Positions 9,956 through 21,425 of a DNA stretch of 64,000 nt are shown here, one piece after another. Each line of letters starts with the position of its first letter. Within the stretch, counting starts at the first letter, position 1. The DNA is from Ahaetulla prasina (Eukaryota > Chordata > Lepidosauria > Squamata > Colubridae): assembly GCF_028640845.1 (NCBI RefSeq), contig NC_080540.1:229818794-229882793 (forward strand), given 5' to 3'. The position numbers and the translations under genes were made by a program. The notes below the pieces were generated by a model. That model was not told the origin of the DNA and searched no databases. It saw only the letters and a program-made list of their open reading frames with translations.

Positions 9956-10218
9956 AAGAGACTTCAGGTCCAGCCTCTCAACCACACCGAACTGACATGC
10001 TAAAGTTCCTAAGTTCCTTTTCATTATTTAAAGGTAGCAGAAAATGAAAGCTCAGACAACTCCCAGCATGTGGAGGATTGCCCACCCACTCTATATACAG
10101 CATATGTAAATGCCTGTGAACATTCTTTGCATTCAACTTAAAGAAATTATTTAATAGAATTTCATAAAATAGTCAAGAAGATATAGTAAGCTGAGACAAT
10201 GGGTGACTGGAGACATTT

Positions 10219-10376
10219 TAAATATAACTGTTTCTTTTCTAACTGAAAGGTAATTCTTATTTTTTTTTCAGGCTGTAAATTTAAATCCAGTGCTGAACAT
10301 TTTGAATCTCTATTCTTCGGGTGCATTTCGCTGACAAGAAGAGCCATTCTTTGCCCTTCCTCAAAGCTGAATCCAT
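10219..10376. repeat. Duplicated segment, copy 2
   Basis: It is the direct repeat of 9798-9955 at about 80% identity by eye. On the minus strand it is open across the block (frame 10162-10380: FSFEEGQRMALLVSEMHPKN), whereas copy 1 has two stops after the shared part. No protein family was recognised. A weaker third similarity (TTTTTTTTTCAGACTGCAAA) lies near 10857. Confidence 0.75.
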
Positions 10377-12306
10377 GCAAAGGTGCTGCTTTTTCCTATA
10401 AATAACTCATGATAGCCCAAGGACAACTTCAGAAACTGCTTTGTAATCAGAACTGTTGGACAATAGAATTGGGAGAGGGTGAAACAAGATTGCATGTATT
10501 TATATTTTAAATTGTCTAATAAAATTAACAATCATGCTCTTCCATTTCAAAACTCTTTAAAATTCACAAGAGAGTTATTGAAGAGGGCTTTATGGAAACT
10601 GCCCTAGAAAAACTTATAATTTAACATAAAAATTTAATGCTAAGACTTGAAGCATATAATGGAAAATATATAACTTGCAGCTAACACAAAAGAAAAGCTT
10701 CTTCTGCCTTGATTCACAGCAATAAAAAGGGCACGGCCAATGACTATATGGGAATATGCCAGAAGGTTTATTCACTACACTATCTTCCCAGGAAAAAGTT
10801 ATTAAAATAAGAATTGCTCATCTTTAAAGTTTAAAGAAAGGCTGCATCTTGGTTGTTTTTTTTTCAGACTGCAAACTACTTAATCTTCAAATGGTATGTT
10901 GGATGCCTCATGTTAAAAAATGGTCAGGACTAAAACAAAAATTAAATCCAATGAAATAAAGCTTGCATAGTTGTAGTTTGTACAATGTGTATTTCCCATT
11001 TTCCATGTATTTTATATTCTTCCCTTTCCAATTCAGAGAGACACTGGTTCAAGTTGTGTGCCCTGGTTTAAGCCCATAAGTCAGAGAAAAGAAAGAAATT
11101 CAAGTTACCACTGTAATAGGCAGACCAGGGATGAACATACACATAGGATAAGGAAAAAATAATACGTATGTATATTTGTTTAGGATGAAACAGTGAAATA
11201 GCAAATTATTTTTATGATTTTCTCATCAATACTCTCCAGATGTTTTGATATTATAACTCCTAAAATTTGGGAATTTAAGAAACCTGACTAAAAACACCAT
11301 TATGTAGTTATTACTGTGACATCATTCTAATAAACAAATCAAGCAAATATTACGCTATGTATCTAGGAATAGGTTGCACAGAACTATATCCAATTAACAC
11401 TAATTTATCAGGCAAAGTGTTATAATAGGGGAAGTCTGTTAACTTTCACTCCCTCTGCTGGCTGCACACTGCAGGAAAAGCATGTGTTATGTGTATGTAT
11501 CCCTGGCTAGCTATGTTCAACCATTGTAGCTACACTGAGCTACAAATTCCCCTCAAGTTTTACAACTAATATCCTCTTAGTTAAATGCAGAAAGAAAAGA
11601 TGGATTTTTGTAGTCATCCTACTAAGGATTTAGGATTGAAATTGAACACAATAAATCTAATCAATTTATAATCCAAAGCTGCTCAGGAATCCTGTAAGCC
11701 TATTCACCTATACGTTTGTCTTTCAGAAAAATCCGACTAACCACAGATTTTAGAGGAACTAAACCAAAATTTGTGCCTGGTTTTTCAATCTGTATCTGAT
11801 ATCTGAAACAGATATCAAGAGTGAATTATTCCTATTTCAATGCAAAATTGTATTTGCTGTTCAGGTATTGGGTTATGTGCAAAGCCTTATTTTAGGAATA
11901 TATAGTTGCCAATTTTCAACCTTAGCTCCATGCACACAGTACAAATATTATCAATACACATATAACCCACTCTTGCAGGTACAAATTATCTTTGCTGTAG
12001 CAGTGTAGGTTACTGCCTTGTTATATTCCTTTTGAAAAAGGTTATGAGATGCAATAAATATTTCTTTGTCACTAAGATCATATGCTATCACAACAGCTGG
12101 CAAGACAGAGCTTATGGATAGCAAGATGAATGGCAGATCCATAACATACATCTGGGTACACCAAAGAAAAATTAAACATGGTGCTTGGACCATTCACATA
12201 TGGACACTCAAAACCAGAAAGGATTTCTAATCTTTGGTTATTAGTAGCATCAGTAGGGAAACTTTATTTTTACAAAGCCAGTTCACACACACAAAGAGGT
12301 GTTGGT
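10377..12306. other. AT-rich non-coding DNA, nothing recognised
   Basis: No coding frame with recognisable motifs, no terminal repeats and no RNA gene were seen up to the start of the DIRS element. Confidence 0.45.
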
Positions 12307-12332
12307 CTTACCTGAACGCCTTTCTTGGGACA

Positions 12333-12430
12333 GTGGGACCAGGAGTCAGGAATGGGTTAACTCTGTCTCAGTTAGGACTGAGTCTGCAAGCTGTTAAGCT
12401 CCTCCTCTTCCTCTTGCTCCCCAGCTTTTT
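12333..12430 (+). repeat. DIRS inverted terminal repeat, left
   Basis: GTGGGACCAGGAGTCAGGAA to CTCCCCAGCTTTTT matches the reverse complement of 18169-18260. A 3-6 bp indel separates the CTC-rich parts. The element extends outward to about 12307 (CTTACCTGAACGCC). Confidence 0.9.
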
Positions 12431-12514
12431 GACAAAGATGATGCCGCAGACTGACATGCTGAGTTGTAGAGACAAGGTTGTGTCCCTCCCCAGAGGCCAA
12501 GACCAGAAGGCACT

Positions 12515-12578
12515 GCTGGTCCCAACATCCCAAGAAAGGGCATTCAGGTAAGGTCTTGACCAGCAGTCAAGAATGGGA
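12515..12578. repeat. DIRS internal complementary region
   Basis: CATCCCAAGAAAGGGCATTC and CAGGTAAG (12544-12551) are the reverse complement of the left terminus (12307-12332). GACCAGCAGTCAAGAATGGG, from 12558, corresponds to the reverse complement of the right terminus (18240-18262). The two termini are thus joined at about 12551/12552, as in the circle intermediate. Confidence 0.88.
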
Positions 12579-12659
12579 CATACCAAAGCAACATGTCCTA
12601 ATGGGAGGGAGCCAACCGGTCCAGTGTCCCCTGCCCGTATGGACATGTTGCAGCACCCG

Positions 12660-13665
12660 TCAGCGAAAGGCCGCCTTCTCTGAGGCATAAACATCTAGCT
12701 TATAATGGCAGATAAATGGTGAAGGGGATGACCAAATGGTGCCCCGACAGACCTCTTCCATGCGGCTGAGGTGGCCGTGCTCCTGGTCGAGTGGGCAGTG
12801 ATACGCTTAGGGGCGGGCAAGGCCTGCGCCTCATAGGCTTTAGCAATACAAGCCTGAAGCCAATGCCCCAGAGTAGGGGATGTAACCCAGAGATTCTGTC
12901 CTCCTCAGGGAGGTCTTTATATATATATATATATATAAATATATATATTTTATATACACACACACACACACACACACACAAATCTCCATACATCTAAGAT
13001 ATGCCACGTACATTCCAGGTGGTGGACAGGTTCAGGGCAGAAATGGGCAATATCAATTCCTGAGACCTGTGGAATGTTGTGTTAATCTTTGGAATGAATG
13101 TAGGGGCCAGACACAAGATGACCCTGTTGGAATGGAAGACACAAAGGTCTTTGTGAGGGCTGAGTTGGAGGCCCTAATTGAGAGGGCCGCCAACTCAGAA
13201 ATTTGTCAGGCCAATATTATGGCCACCAGAAACGCCACCTTATATGATAGGAATCGGAGGCTGGCCTCCCTCAGGGGTTCAAAGGGGCCCTGGATAAGGG
13301 AAGTTAAGACCCTTGTAAGATCCCAAGTGGGATAACGTGGACCATGGGAGGGCCAAGGTTGGTGGCCCCTCCAAGGAATTGACGAAGCAGTGGGAGCTGG
13401 GAGAGGGAGCCCATGGACCCACACAATAGAATGGAAGAAAGGGCTGCTACCTGTCTCCGAAGAGTGTTTGGCGACAATCCCTCATTGAGGCCATCTTGCA
13501 GGAATTCCAAGATGTCAGCTGTGAAAACTGCTGTGGTGACCTGGTCATGCTTGGCGCACCAGCCACTGAATGCCCAAGTAGCGTTGCAGATGTGGTTGGT
13601 GGAAGCCCGGCATGAGGCCTGAATGGTGTCGATGACAACTTGTCCTTCCTCAGCAGGCTCCATTC
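12660..13665 (-). pseudogene. DIRS tyrosine recombinase
   Basis: Read right to left, the frame 13304-13663 gives ATWAFSGWCAKHD and GLSPNTLRRQVAALSSIL, the N-terminal core-binding part. Another frame (13206-13424) gives WDLTRVLTSLIQGPFEPL and RFLSYKVAFLVAII, leading to a site where the first catalytic Arg would be expected; here it reads LAWQISEL, so that Arg seems lost. At 12770-12800 the frame has ITAHSTRSTATSAAWKR, containing the His-x-x-Arg box. The enzyme would integrate the circular DNA form. Multiple frame changes and a TA/CA microsatellite within it make it inactive. Confidence 0.85.
12917..12980. repeat. TA/CA microsatellite inside the DIRS recombinase region
   Basis: TA units followed by about eleven CA units. 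It lies between conserved recombinase blocks, so it expanded after insertion. Confidence 0.95.
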
Positions 13666-13829
13666 AAGCGCCAAGCGGTCAGTTGGAACCACTGAGGGCC
13701 CAAGTGGACCAACGCCACCTGGCTGAGGGAGATCCTGTCCTGAGGAATCCTCCAGGGCCGGGTCACCGAAAGGGCCACCAGGGCCATGAATCAAGGCTGC
13801 CTGGCCCAATGAGGCGCCAGCAGGATAAG

Positions 13830-15470
13830 CTCTGCCCCCTCCTCCAGCAATTTCCTGATGACCTTAGGGATCAGAGGGAGAGGGGGAAAGGTATAAAGCA
13901 GCCCCAGTGGTCAAGGGCTGCACAGGGCATCCACTCCCTCAGCTCCGAGTGATGGAAATCTGGCAAAGAACCTCAGTATTTGGCGGTTGTCCTGGGTGGC
14001 AAACAGGTCGACTCTTGGGATGCCGAAGTGGTCCATCAGTTCCCAGAACAGGAACAGGTGCAGGTGCCAATCTGCGTGGTCGACTGAAGCTAGGCTAAGC
14101 CAGTCTGCCTGCATGTTTGCCACCCCTGAAATATGCACAGCCCAAATTGACCACATATGTGTCTCCGCCTAGAGACCCAAATGTTCAGCTTCCTGCATGA
14201 GGTGCCGAGAATGGGTCCATCCAAGGCGGTTGATGTGGGCCTTGGTGGCCACACTGTCTATCAGAATCAGAATGTCTCAATCCTCTACTGCATCCTGAAA
14301 TGCTCTGAAGGCCAGCTAAATTGTTCGGAGCTCCAACCAATTTATGTTGTGACCCAGGTCCTCCTGGGTCTACTGGCCCTGGGCCATGTCTGATGCAAGG
14401 TAAGCTCCCCGACCGTAAAGGCTGGTGTCCATTGTCAGGACTAGATGGTGCGGTTCCCTGAACTCCTGCCCCCTGGTGACAACTTGGGAGGTCCACCACT
14501 TGAGGAAGAGGAGGACCTCTAGGGAAACCTGGACCTTGTTGAGGACATATTCTGGCGCGTCCACTGATACGAAACAAGAAACCACTGCAGAGCCCTGCAG
14601 TGGAGCCGTGCCCAGGGCACAATGCCTATGCATGACACCATCTTTCCCAGGAGCTGGGAGAGAAGAAGCAGGAAGACGGGTCTCCCTTTCCTGACCCTCC
14701 TGACCAAGTCCCTTAGGCTGGAAAGGCATTCTTGGGAGAAATATACCTTGTTCTTGATCGTATCGATGACTTCCCCTAAATGTGTATGCGAGTCGTTGGA
14801 ATCAGTTGGCTCTTGGCCCTGTTGATGGAGAAACTGTGGTCTCATAAGATCTGAAGTGTGGTATTCAGGTCCTTCCTCACCAGAGACTCTGAACTGGACT
14901 GGATAAGGAGATCATCTAAATAGAACTCGATCCTTAACAGTAGTGTCCAGAGATGGCCCGCTAGCACGGTCATCAGTTTGGGAATACTCTGGGAGCGGAA
15001 GAGAGACCAAATGGCAGGGTGTGATACTGATAATGTCTCCCCGCATGACAGAAGCAGACAAATTTCCTGTGGGCCGGAAGGATGGGGACATGGAGGTACG
15101 CCTCCATCCACTGATGTGAGAAAGTTGCCCTCCCTGACGCTCTCCAAGAGGGTCTGGAGAGACTGCATCTTGAACCTTGGTAAACAATGCGATGGTTCAG
15201 AGACTTGAGATCGAGAATTGCTCTTCATCTCCCTGAGGATTTCTGTATCATTGACAAGTGGGAGTAAAAGCCCTGCCCACGTTGTTCCCATGGAACCGGT
15301 TGTATGGCCTGGATGTCGACAAGGTGTTTTATGGCCGATTCCATGAGGAGCCGTTTTGTCTGGTCCCATGAGAGAGGACAATGGACAAAAAATCTCCGGG
15401 GGGGGGGGTGTTGAAGGGGAATTCCAGGGAGAGGCCCGACTTGACCTTCTCCCTGATCCAAGCGTTCATG
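13830..15470 (-). pseudogene. DIRS reverse transcriptase and RNase H
   Basis: Reading leftward, frame 15225-15461 has HLVDIQAIQPVPWEQRGQGF and MIQKSSG, the start of a DIRS-type reverse transcriptase. Frame 14842-15381 continues with RFKMQSLQTLLESVREGNFL and reaches EFYLDDLLIQSS, with the polymerase YLDD near 14920. Frame 14519-14845 gives LGEVIDTIKNKVYFSQE and LLSQLLGKMVSCIGIVPWAR. RNase H follows (TMDTSLYGRGAYLASDM near 14410, HISGVANMQADWLS near 14110). The domain ends with VDLFATQDNRQ and RFFARFPSLGAEGVDAL (13915-14010), a block characteristic of DIRS. At least five frame changes or stops make it non-functional. Confidence 0.92.
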
Positions 15471-15689
15471 GTAACCTCCTACCGGTAGGTAAAAAGTGCC
15501 AGAGAGCCCCCAATGGGAGGATTGGACATGCAGTCAGTGGAAACATCGGAAGGGACGACCCCTCCCACTCTGAAAGGGCCATTTGGGAGGGCCCCTTTGT
15601 CCTTGCCTGCCCTGTCTGTCCTGAGGTATCCCTGTCTTAGGTTAAACTGTGATCGTTGTCCTGTGAACTGCTGTCCGAACCATGAAAGG

Positions 15690-17284
15690 GATGAAAATAA
15701 GGGTTAGGTCTGAAGTCCGCCCATTGGGACATGTTCGGCAGGATCTTGAATTTATCCCTGGATTCTATTAGGACGGGATCCAGAGAGTCACAGAACAATT
15801 TGTCCCCAGCATATGGGGAGGAAGCGAGTGTCCATATATTTCTGGCATCCGAGTTCCAATGGTGGAGCCAGAGGAGTCACCGAGATGCTGCTGTCGCACT
15901 GATAGATTTGGCCACAAATTTAGAGGCATTTAAGGTGGCATCCGACGAAAATTCTAAGGCTACTACAATTTTATTTAAATCCTGGTATGATCTCGTATCA
16001 GTGGTGGGAAACTTCTCCTGCAACTGCCTCAGCCAGAGCAATGATGCTCTGTTAAAGAATGAAGCTGCGGTGGCAGCTCTGATGGACCAAGCTGTGGACT
16101 GGTGAACCTTGATTAGTGAGTGCTCAAACCTCTTGTCCTCCAGACAGAGAGCTTCTTCCGGAGGTGCTGTTAAGACCACAGGACCGGAGAGTGCTACCAC
16201 TGGGGAGTCCACGCTGGGGACCTGCAGAACAGTAGCGAACTCCATGCCCGTATTATAAAAACGCCGGTCAAGGTTATTAGGCATGGAATCGGAGGCAAGT
16301 GCAGCCTACTGTCGATGCACCACATTGAGAAATAGTTTGGGGGAGGTCACCTCTTCTATTTCAATAGCTGGCTCTGCAAATAGAGGTTCTGCGGGGTCAG
16401 GAGCTCTCATAGGGGAGCCAGGAGGTGAGTGGGCCAGGCACAAGCCAGTAGTGGTCCTTGCCTTATGGAGCAATGACTTAAATAGTTGTGGTCTGAAGAG
16501 GCTCACAAAAGAAGGGTGGTCCGGAATCAAATCCTCATCATCTGACATGTCTGGATCCCGGAGCACGTCCTCCCCAGTCAGAGAGACCTGACTGGAAGAG
16601 TCAGAAGGATAATCTGGATCCTGTGGATGTATGGGATCTCCCAGCTCTTGGGGATCCTGATGATACCCCTGGGCCCTGGGATGCTCAGAGACCAAAGACA
16701 CAGGTCTGTGCTGCCAGCTAGCAATGATGCCCTGCTGGATTGCATTGGAAATTAAGGCTGCTAAGCCTTCTGGAATATCATGCTCCCACTGTTGTTCAGG
16801 CCTGACACCTGTGGCGGTGGGGGTAAAAGTCGCTAGAATGAAGCACTCCTTTGCTCCCCACCCCCCAGGGCCTTGCTATGCCAGGTTCTGAGATGGTAGC
16901 AAACAGTAAGCCACTGCAGCCAGGCAAGGTCTAGGCCTGAGGGAAGTTGTCATCCAGAGACCATGAGGTTGAAGGTAATCACTCAGGAAGAATGATCTGA
17001 TCCACATGCCCTGAATCCCGGGCCTGTGAAGAGGGCTGATCCCCTATCTGGGCCCCTTCTTTTGATTTATTTGCCTGCCTCATGACTTTCTCAAAGGCCT
17101 TTTCCATGGCCTTGTGCCTTTGTCTGGCCTCCCTCTCCATGGCCTTGGTATCTTGCATGGGAGGCTTAGTGGTGCGGGCCTGGTTGGTCTTGCCTCTCTT
17201 GGAGGGCCTCTATCCCAAGGGGCCTGGTTGAGGGCTACTTTGATCCTCCCTCGCAGGATCATGCCTTGTACGTTTGGTGGCCAT
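15690..17284 (-). pseudogene. DIRS gag-like first ORF
   Basis: The likely start is the ATG at 17284 (MATKRTRHDPAREDQ), followed by a Lys/Arg- and Glu-rich stretch and then stops. Later frames 16306-16701 (acidic, with DPDYPSDSSSQVS and MSDDEDLIPDHPSF) and 15877-16284 (MPNNLDRRFYNTG, ending in an Ala/Ser-rich helix region) have the order and composition of DIRS Gag proteins. No zinc knuckle was seen. It sits upstream of the polymerase with no clear overlap because of decay. Its role, RNA packaging, is inferred from position only. Confidence 0.65.
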
Positions 17285-18168
17285 CTTGGAACTACGTGAC
17301 TAACAGTCCTGAGAAGCAGGCCTCAATCTGACACCACGTGGTAGGCCGCGGAGGAGGCAAAAGAAAAGGGCGAAACCCCTCTGACTTAGTAGCTCCCTGC
17401 TAATAGGCCAATCCTAATATAATTATAATTATAATTATAATAGGCCAATCCTATTATAATTATATTATAATGCCAACAGCGTGGGCTCTCTGCCCTCCTC
17501 CCGCGCAACTCTTTAAGCCTCGTAGGTGTCGTGTGTAAAATTCTGGGCCTAGCGTCACGGAACACGCTCATGAATGCTAGCCCTGGGCGATCGGTGGTGG
17601 CAGCAGAGGTGTCCTTGCACCGCCAGACAGCCAAATGGAGCGGTCTTACTAGTTTCATGTGCTCTTGCCACTTAGTCTTCTAATTTCTTCAGGCGGCTTT
17701 GTGTGGTGCGAAAACTGCTCTAGGCTGGTAGTGCACGGAGCTTTGCTCGTGAGTGCTACCATCAACTGCATTACAAAGCACAACTCTTCCAGTGGTAAAG
17801 AGGGGTGGAAGTCTCCAATCCCGTTTATCCTGGGGCAGGCAATGTGGGCAATGCCTGTGAGTATCTCCCGGAAGAGCTGTCAGCCAGCAGTTTCTTCACG
17901 CTGACAAGCGGCCTTCAGTGGGCTCAGGCTCTCTTGCCTTTCACGTTGGAAGGGCGGAGGGCTCAACCAGCAGGGCTGGGAACCCCCTGCCACCTTACGC
18001 CGAGAAGCGGCCTTCATCAGGCTCGGGCTGGATCGCCTTTCACGCTGGAAAGAGAGGGGCTCAACCAGATGAATTGGGAGGGGCCCCCAGCTGTTAAAAG
18101 ATTTTTCCTAAGGTCAAAACAGTCAGGGCAGCTCAGAGAAAACATGTCTGTCCAATTCAGACTGAGTC
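17285..18168 (-). other. DIRS 5' untranslated region
   Basis: Sequence between the right terminal repeat and the gag-like start, with an ATAATT-type tandem repeat at 17415-17470. It also holds a repeated motif, GCGGCCTTCA with GGGCTCAGGCT or GGCTCGGGCT, at 17908 and 18007 (about 100 bp apart), suggesting a short internal duplication. Confidence 0.55.
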
Positions 18169-18260
18169 GAAAAGCTGGGGAGCAAGAGGAAGAGCTTAAT
18201 AGCTTGCAGACTCAGTCCAATCAGATAGCAGAGTTAACTCGTTCCTGACTGCTGGTCCCA
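18169..18260 (-). repeat. DIRS inverted terminal repeat, right
   Basis: Reverse complement of 12333-12430, from AAAAGCTGGGGAGCAAGAGG to CTGCTGGTCCCAC. An AC repeat (18273-18290) follows just outside the element. Confidence 0.9.
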
Positions 18261-18262
18261 CC

Positions 18263-19104
18263 TTTATGGAGAACACACACACACACACATATAGCATAGT
18301 TTATAAAAATTATTAACATTATTCTCCAATTTCCCTGCTTTGGTAGGAGACAATATTATGTTTCTGGGAACAAATTATTCCATATAAAAGAAAAGCCACC
18401 TGTTTCCTTTAGATATATGAATTTGAACAATAAATAAAAGGCTGGCCAACATTCTCTGTATTCTTCACAAAGGGCTTTATGAACAAAAAATGCTGCAGGC
18501 TTAAAAGTACATTTTTATTTGGAAAAAAAATAGCAACACGTAAGTTCTAATAGTATTAGCTTCTTCAGAAGATGATTCTTCTGCCATCTATACATAAAGC
18601 AAGGACAAGGGATATATTTTCTTTGCTGGTTATTTCTAAAGTTGGGTATCATTCAAGCAAGTTCTGGAAGCACAAAGGACCCCTCATTTCAACTCTGGGT
18701 TACAAATATTTTCCTACTGGAATTAAACAAGGTTTCATTGTTATGGAATTAATAGCTGGAATTTGTAAAACATTTTATTTAAGAACTGTTTGATTCAAAG
18801 TTTTTGTAGAATGATCAGAAGGTACCTTTAGAAACTTATGGCTCTGGAATATTAATACAATCTTAGTTGTCATGGCTGCTTTATCAATGGGTAGAACATC
18901 CAGCAGGTACTAAGGCATCTATCACAACAGCTTGAGTTCTAGAGTTACTCCTTTCTTGGACTCAGTAGTAGACATTTCTTGCAAAAAAAAAAATGCTGAA
19001 AATGTTCCCACTCTCCTGGTGGTACTTTTTAATTAGTGATCATATTTAATTTGCATGAATGGACAAGGGGCACACTGGATTGGCAAATTGAAGATTAGCT
19101 AAAG
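18263..19104. other. AT-rich DNA with a PLE repeat scrap
   Basis: The only recognised piece is 18640-18722 (CACAAAGGACCCCTCATTTC), which matches the outer pLTR part of the second PLE family seen at 34860-34920 and 56310-56330. The rest shows nothing. Confidence 0.5.
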
Positions 19105-19237
19105 CAGGGGTGTCAAACTGGTGGCCTGTGGGGCAGATACATCATGCACAGGCCACATCCACCACAGCTCCACGAAGAAGGAAAATGTTACGATACATCA
19201 CGTGACGCAACGTGACACAGCAAGTTTAACACCTGTG
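19105..19237. mobile_element. hAT-type MITE, 133 bp
   Basis: The ends are CAGGGGTGTCAAACTGG and AAGTTTAACACCTGTG. It is flanked by a perfect 8-bp target duplication AGCTAAAG (19097-19104 and 19238-19245). It belongs to the same family as 7980-8089. Confidence 0.9.
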
Positions 19238-19245
19238 AGCTAAAG

Positions 19246-20374
19246 CCAAGAAGCAATGGTATAATCCGAAAAAGAATGATTACCCAAATGTTTAGACTGG
19301 ACACATCCAGGAAACAGAGAATATGAAAGCAAGCAACGTCCCTCTGGATCTAGCAGATTTTGTCAGTTAAAACTGAAGTCTGCTAAAAGAAAGGCATATG
19401 AAACCAAGGATTTACTGTACTAGTATTCAAAAAAGTCTGATCTGGACTAGGTGGGATATCAAAAGTTAAAATCTATCTCCATGCAAATTCCTCCCAGTTT
19501 CAACTGTACGTGAATGATGTTATCTGTAGCTTGGCCAAAAAACATACGTAAGAGGAAAAATAAAAGTATAAAACAGAACACTAACTGAAGAGACTGCCTC
19601 TGAAGAACAAAAGTGACAAAAAGAGAAGATTTTAAAGAAACCATCAAGTTTAATATGTAATATATTACATATGGGCAGCTTTTTTATTCTTATATCCTAC
19701 AACTACACTCTGAAGCCCTTTCTGGAGTTAACACTGTATAGCCATAATGATTACAGTTAAGAAACTTTATTCTTGCAGATGATACTCTGTGAGAATCTGC
19801 AGTAAAGCTTGAAGGGGAAAGACCATGAAAGGGAATATATACCAGCGTCCCCAGTCTGGTGCCATCTAGATGTGTTCAAATTGTTATTTTCAGAATTCCC
19901 AATCAGCAAGGCCAACACATTGGGATGGCACCAGTTTGAGTATGAAATGTAGGACAGGTTGTTCCCAACACAGATCCTTTTTCAGTACTTCTCAGAGTTC
20001 AGAAAAGGACACCATGGAGGGGTTTCATTTTAAATTCATTAAAAGTAAAATTAGTTTTTTAAAAAAAATCATTTTGAGAGGCAGCTCAATATAAATCTTA
20101 AGAACCTACCATAGATATCTGCTGCCCTTATCCTATATTGCTGGATCCACATAACATGCTAGGATAAATACAAACCCATGTGTTGTGGTTAATTTATGTT
20201 TAACTTGAACCCAGAAAATTAAAATTAAGAAAATCATGGTCAGTTCCATGGCAAAGTAACCATACATACATAACTCTATGGAAAAAAGAAATATATTGGT
20301 TTTTTTATATTGTGTTTCTTATTTTATGACAGTAAATCCCTACTCACTATTGCCTGAAAATGTATTGCTATTGC
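19246..20374. other. Non-coding DNA, nothing recognised
   Basis: A short piece (19341-19386, GATCTAGCAGATTTTGTCAG) recurs near 29268, so part of it is an unclassified dispersed repeat. No supported frame was seen. Confidence 0.4.
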
Positions 20375-20895
20375 CTTTAAAAACCTTTATGGCATGGGTC
20401 CAGGATAGCTGAAGAACTGGCACAATCTGATGGGAATAGCCCACTGCACTTGTTCCAGTGGAATGGGCCTATTTCATTGGGCAAATAATTTCAATTGGCA
20501 GGTTCCAAGAGAGTCTCTCCTGCTGTGGCCATCACCTTCTGGAATATTCTTCTATTGGAAGTGAGGTTCATCCCCACATTTCTTGACCTTCCGGAAGAGC
20601 CTAAAAACTTGGCTCTGCCTCATGGCCTGGAGTTCTAATTGGGGACTGCTGTATTGGGAGTGGCTGATTGGGCAGAAAAAATCCCACCCAAAGGCCATCC
20701 ATCATCTTGGGTTTTAGCTTTTTTTATTTGATTTTTCTAATTTTAATTGTTTTCTAGTACTTTTTACTTTTTATTATATTGCAAGCTAGCCAGAGTCGCT
20801 GTATCTGTAAAAGATGGGCAGAACAGAATTTTATTTATTTATTTATTTTAATTAATTAATTGATTGATTGATTGATTAAATAAACAAACAAATAA
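20375..20895 (+). mobile_element. L2-like LINE 3' end
   Basis: The decayed C-terminal coding region is recognisable by comparison with the other L2 copies here (GCTGTGGCCATCACCTTCTG followed by CCGGAAGAGCCTAAAAAC). It is followed by a T-rich 3' UTR, the phrase GCCAGAGTCGCTGTATCTG and a TTTA/TTGA microsatellite tail (20829-20890). Confidence 0.6.
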
Positions 20896-21425
20896 GACTT
20901 GATTCTCATTTTTATCTTGGGTTTTACTATGCAACAATACAGCAGAAGCAGCAACTTTCAACTCCAATTGAAACTCCTAATGATATTATTAGTGACATAA
21001 GAACCAAGTTCTTTTTAAACCTTTGCAAGTGACAGAAGACATAAGCTTCTGTGGAATATATTCCATTTTATCAGTTGAATGAAGTGTCATCGTAAATTAG
21101 AAGCATTAAACCATCAGTAGTTTTGAAGGTAGGATAAGGAATGGAAATGCATAAAATACAAGCAGTAACAATTATCGTAATTGTTCATGAAACAGTTGCA
21201 GGCTTAGAATACTCATGCACTGTTGAACTGATTAATATATGAACTAAATTATTTGCTTCTTTTCAGACACAGAATTAAAACTCTTTGTAAATTTTCATAT
21301 TTGATTCTATCTTTGAGTTCCTTTGTTCAAAAATTATGAGTTGTTGCCAGTAAGCAAGTAATTAAAGTAAGCCCTTGATTTAACTAACAGGATGGTCATT
21401 ATAGTAGAACGTCAGATACATCCAA
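20896..21425. other. Non-coding DNA, nothing recognised
   Basis: AT-rich sequence between two LINE remnants with no recognisable feature. Confidence 0.4.

Larger units (their letters stand above)
12307..18262 (-). mobile_element. DIRS-like tyrosine-recombinase retrotransposon, near full length, decayed
   Basis: This element of about 5.96 kb runs on the minus strand, with gag-like, reverse transcriptase/RNase H and tyrosine recombinase regions in that order. Its ends (12333-12430 and 18169-18260) are inverted repeats. Near its 3' end lies an internal complementary region (12515-12578) whose first half complements the left terminus and whose second half complements the right terminus, the hallmark of DIRS elements, which replicate through a circle. 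No target duplication is visible, as expected for recombinase-mediated insertion. A TA/CA microsatellite (12917-12980) and an ATAATT repeat (17415-17470) interrupt it. All frames carry stops or shifts. Confidence 0.93.
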
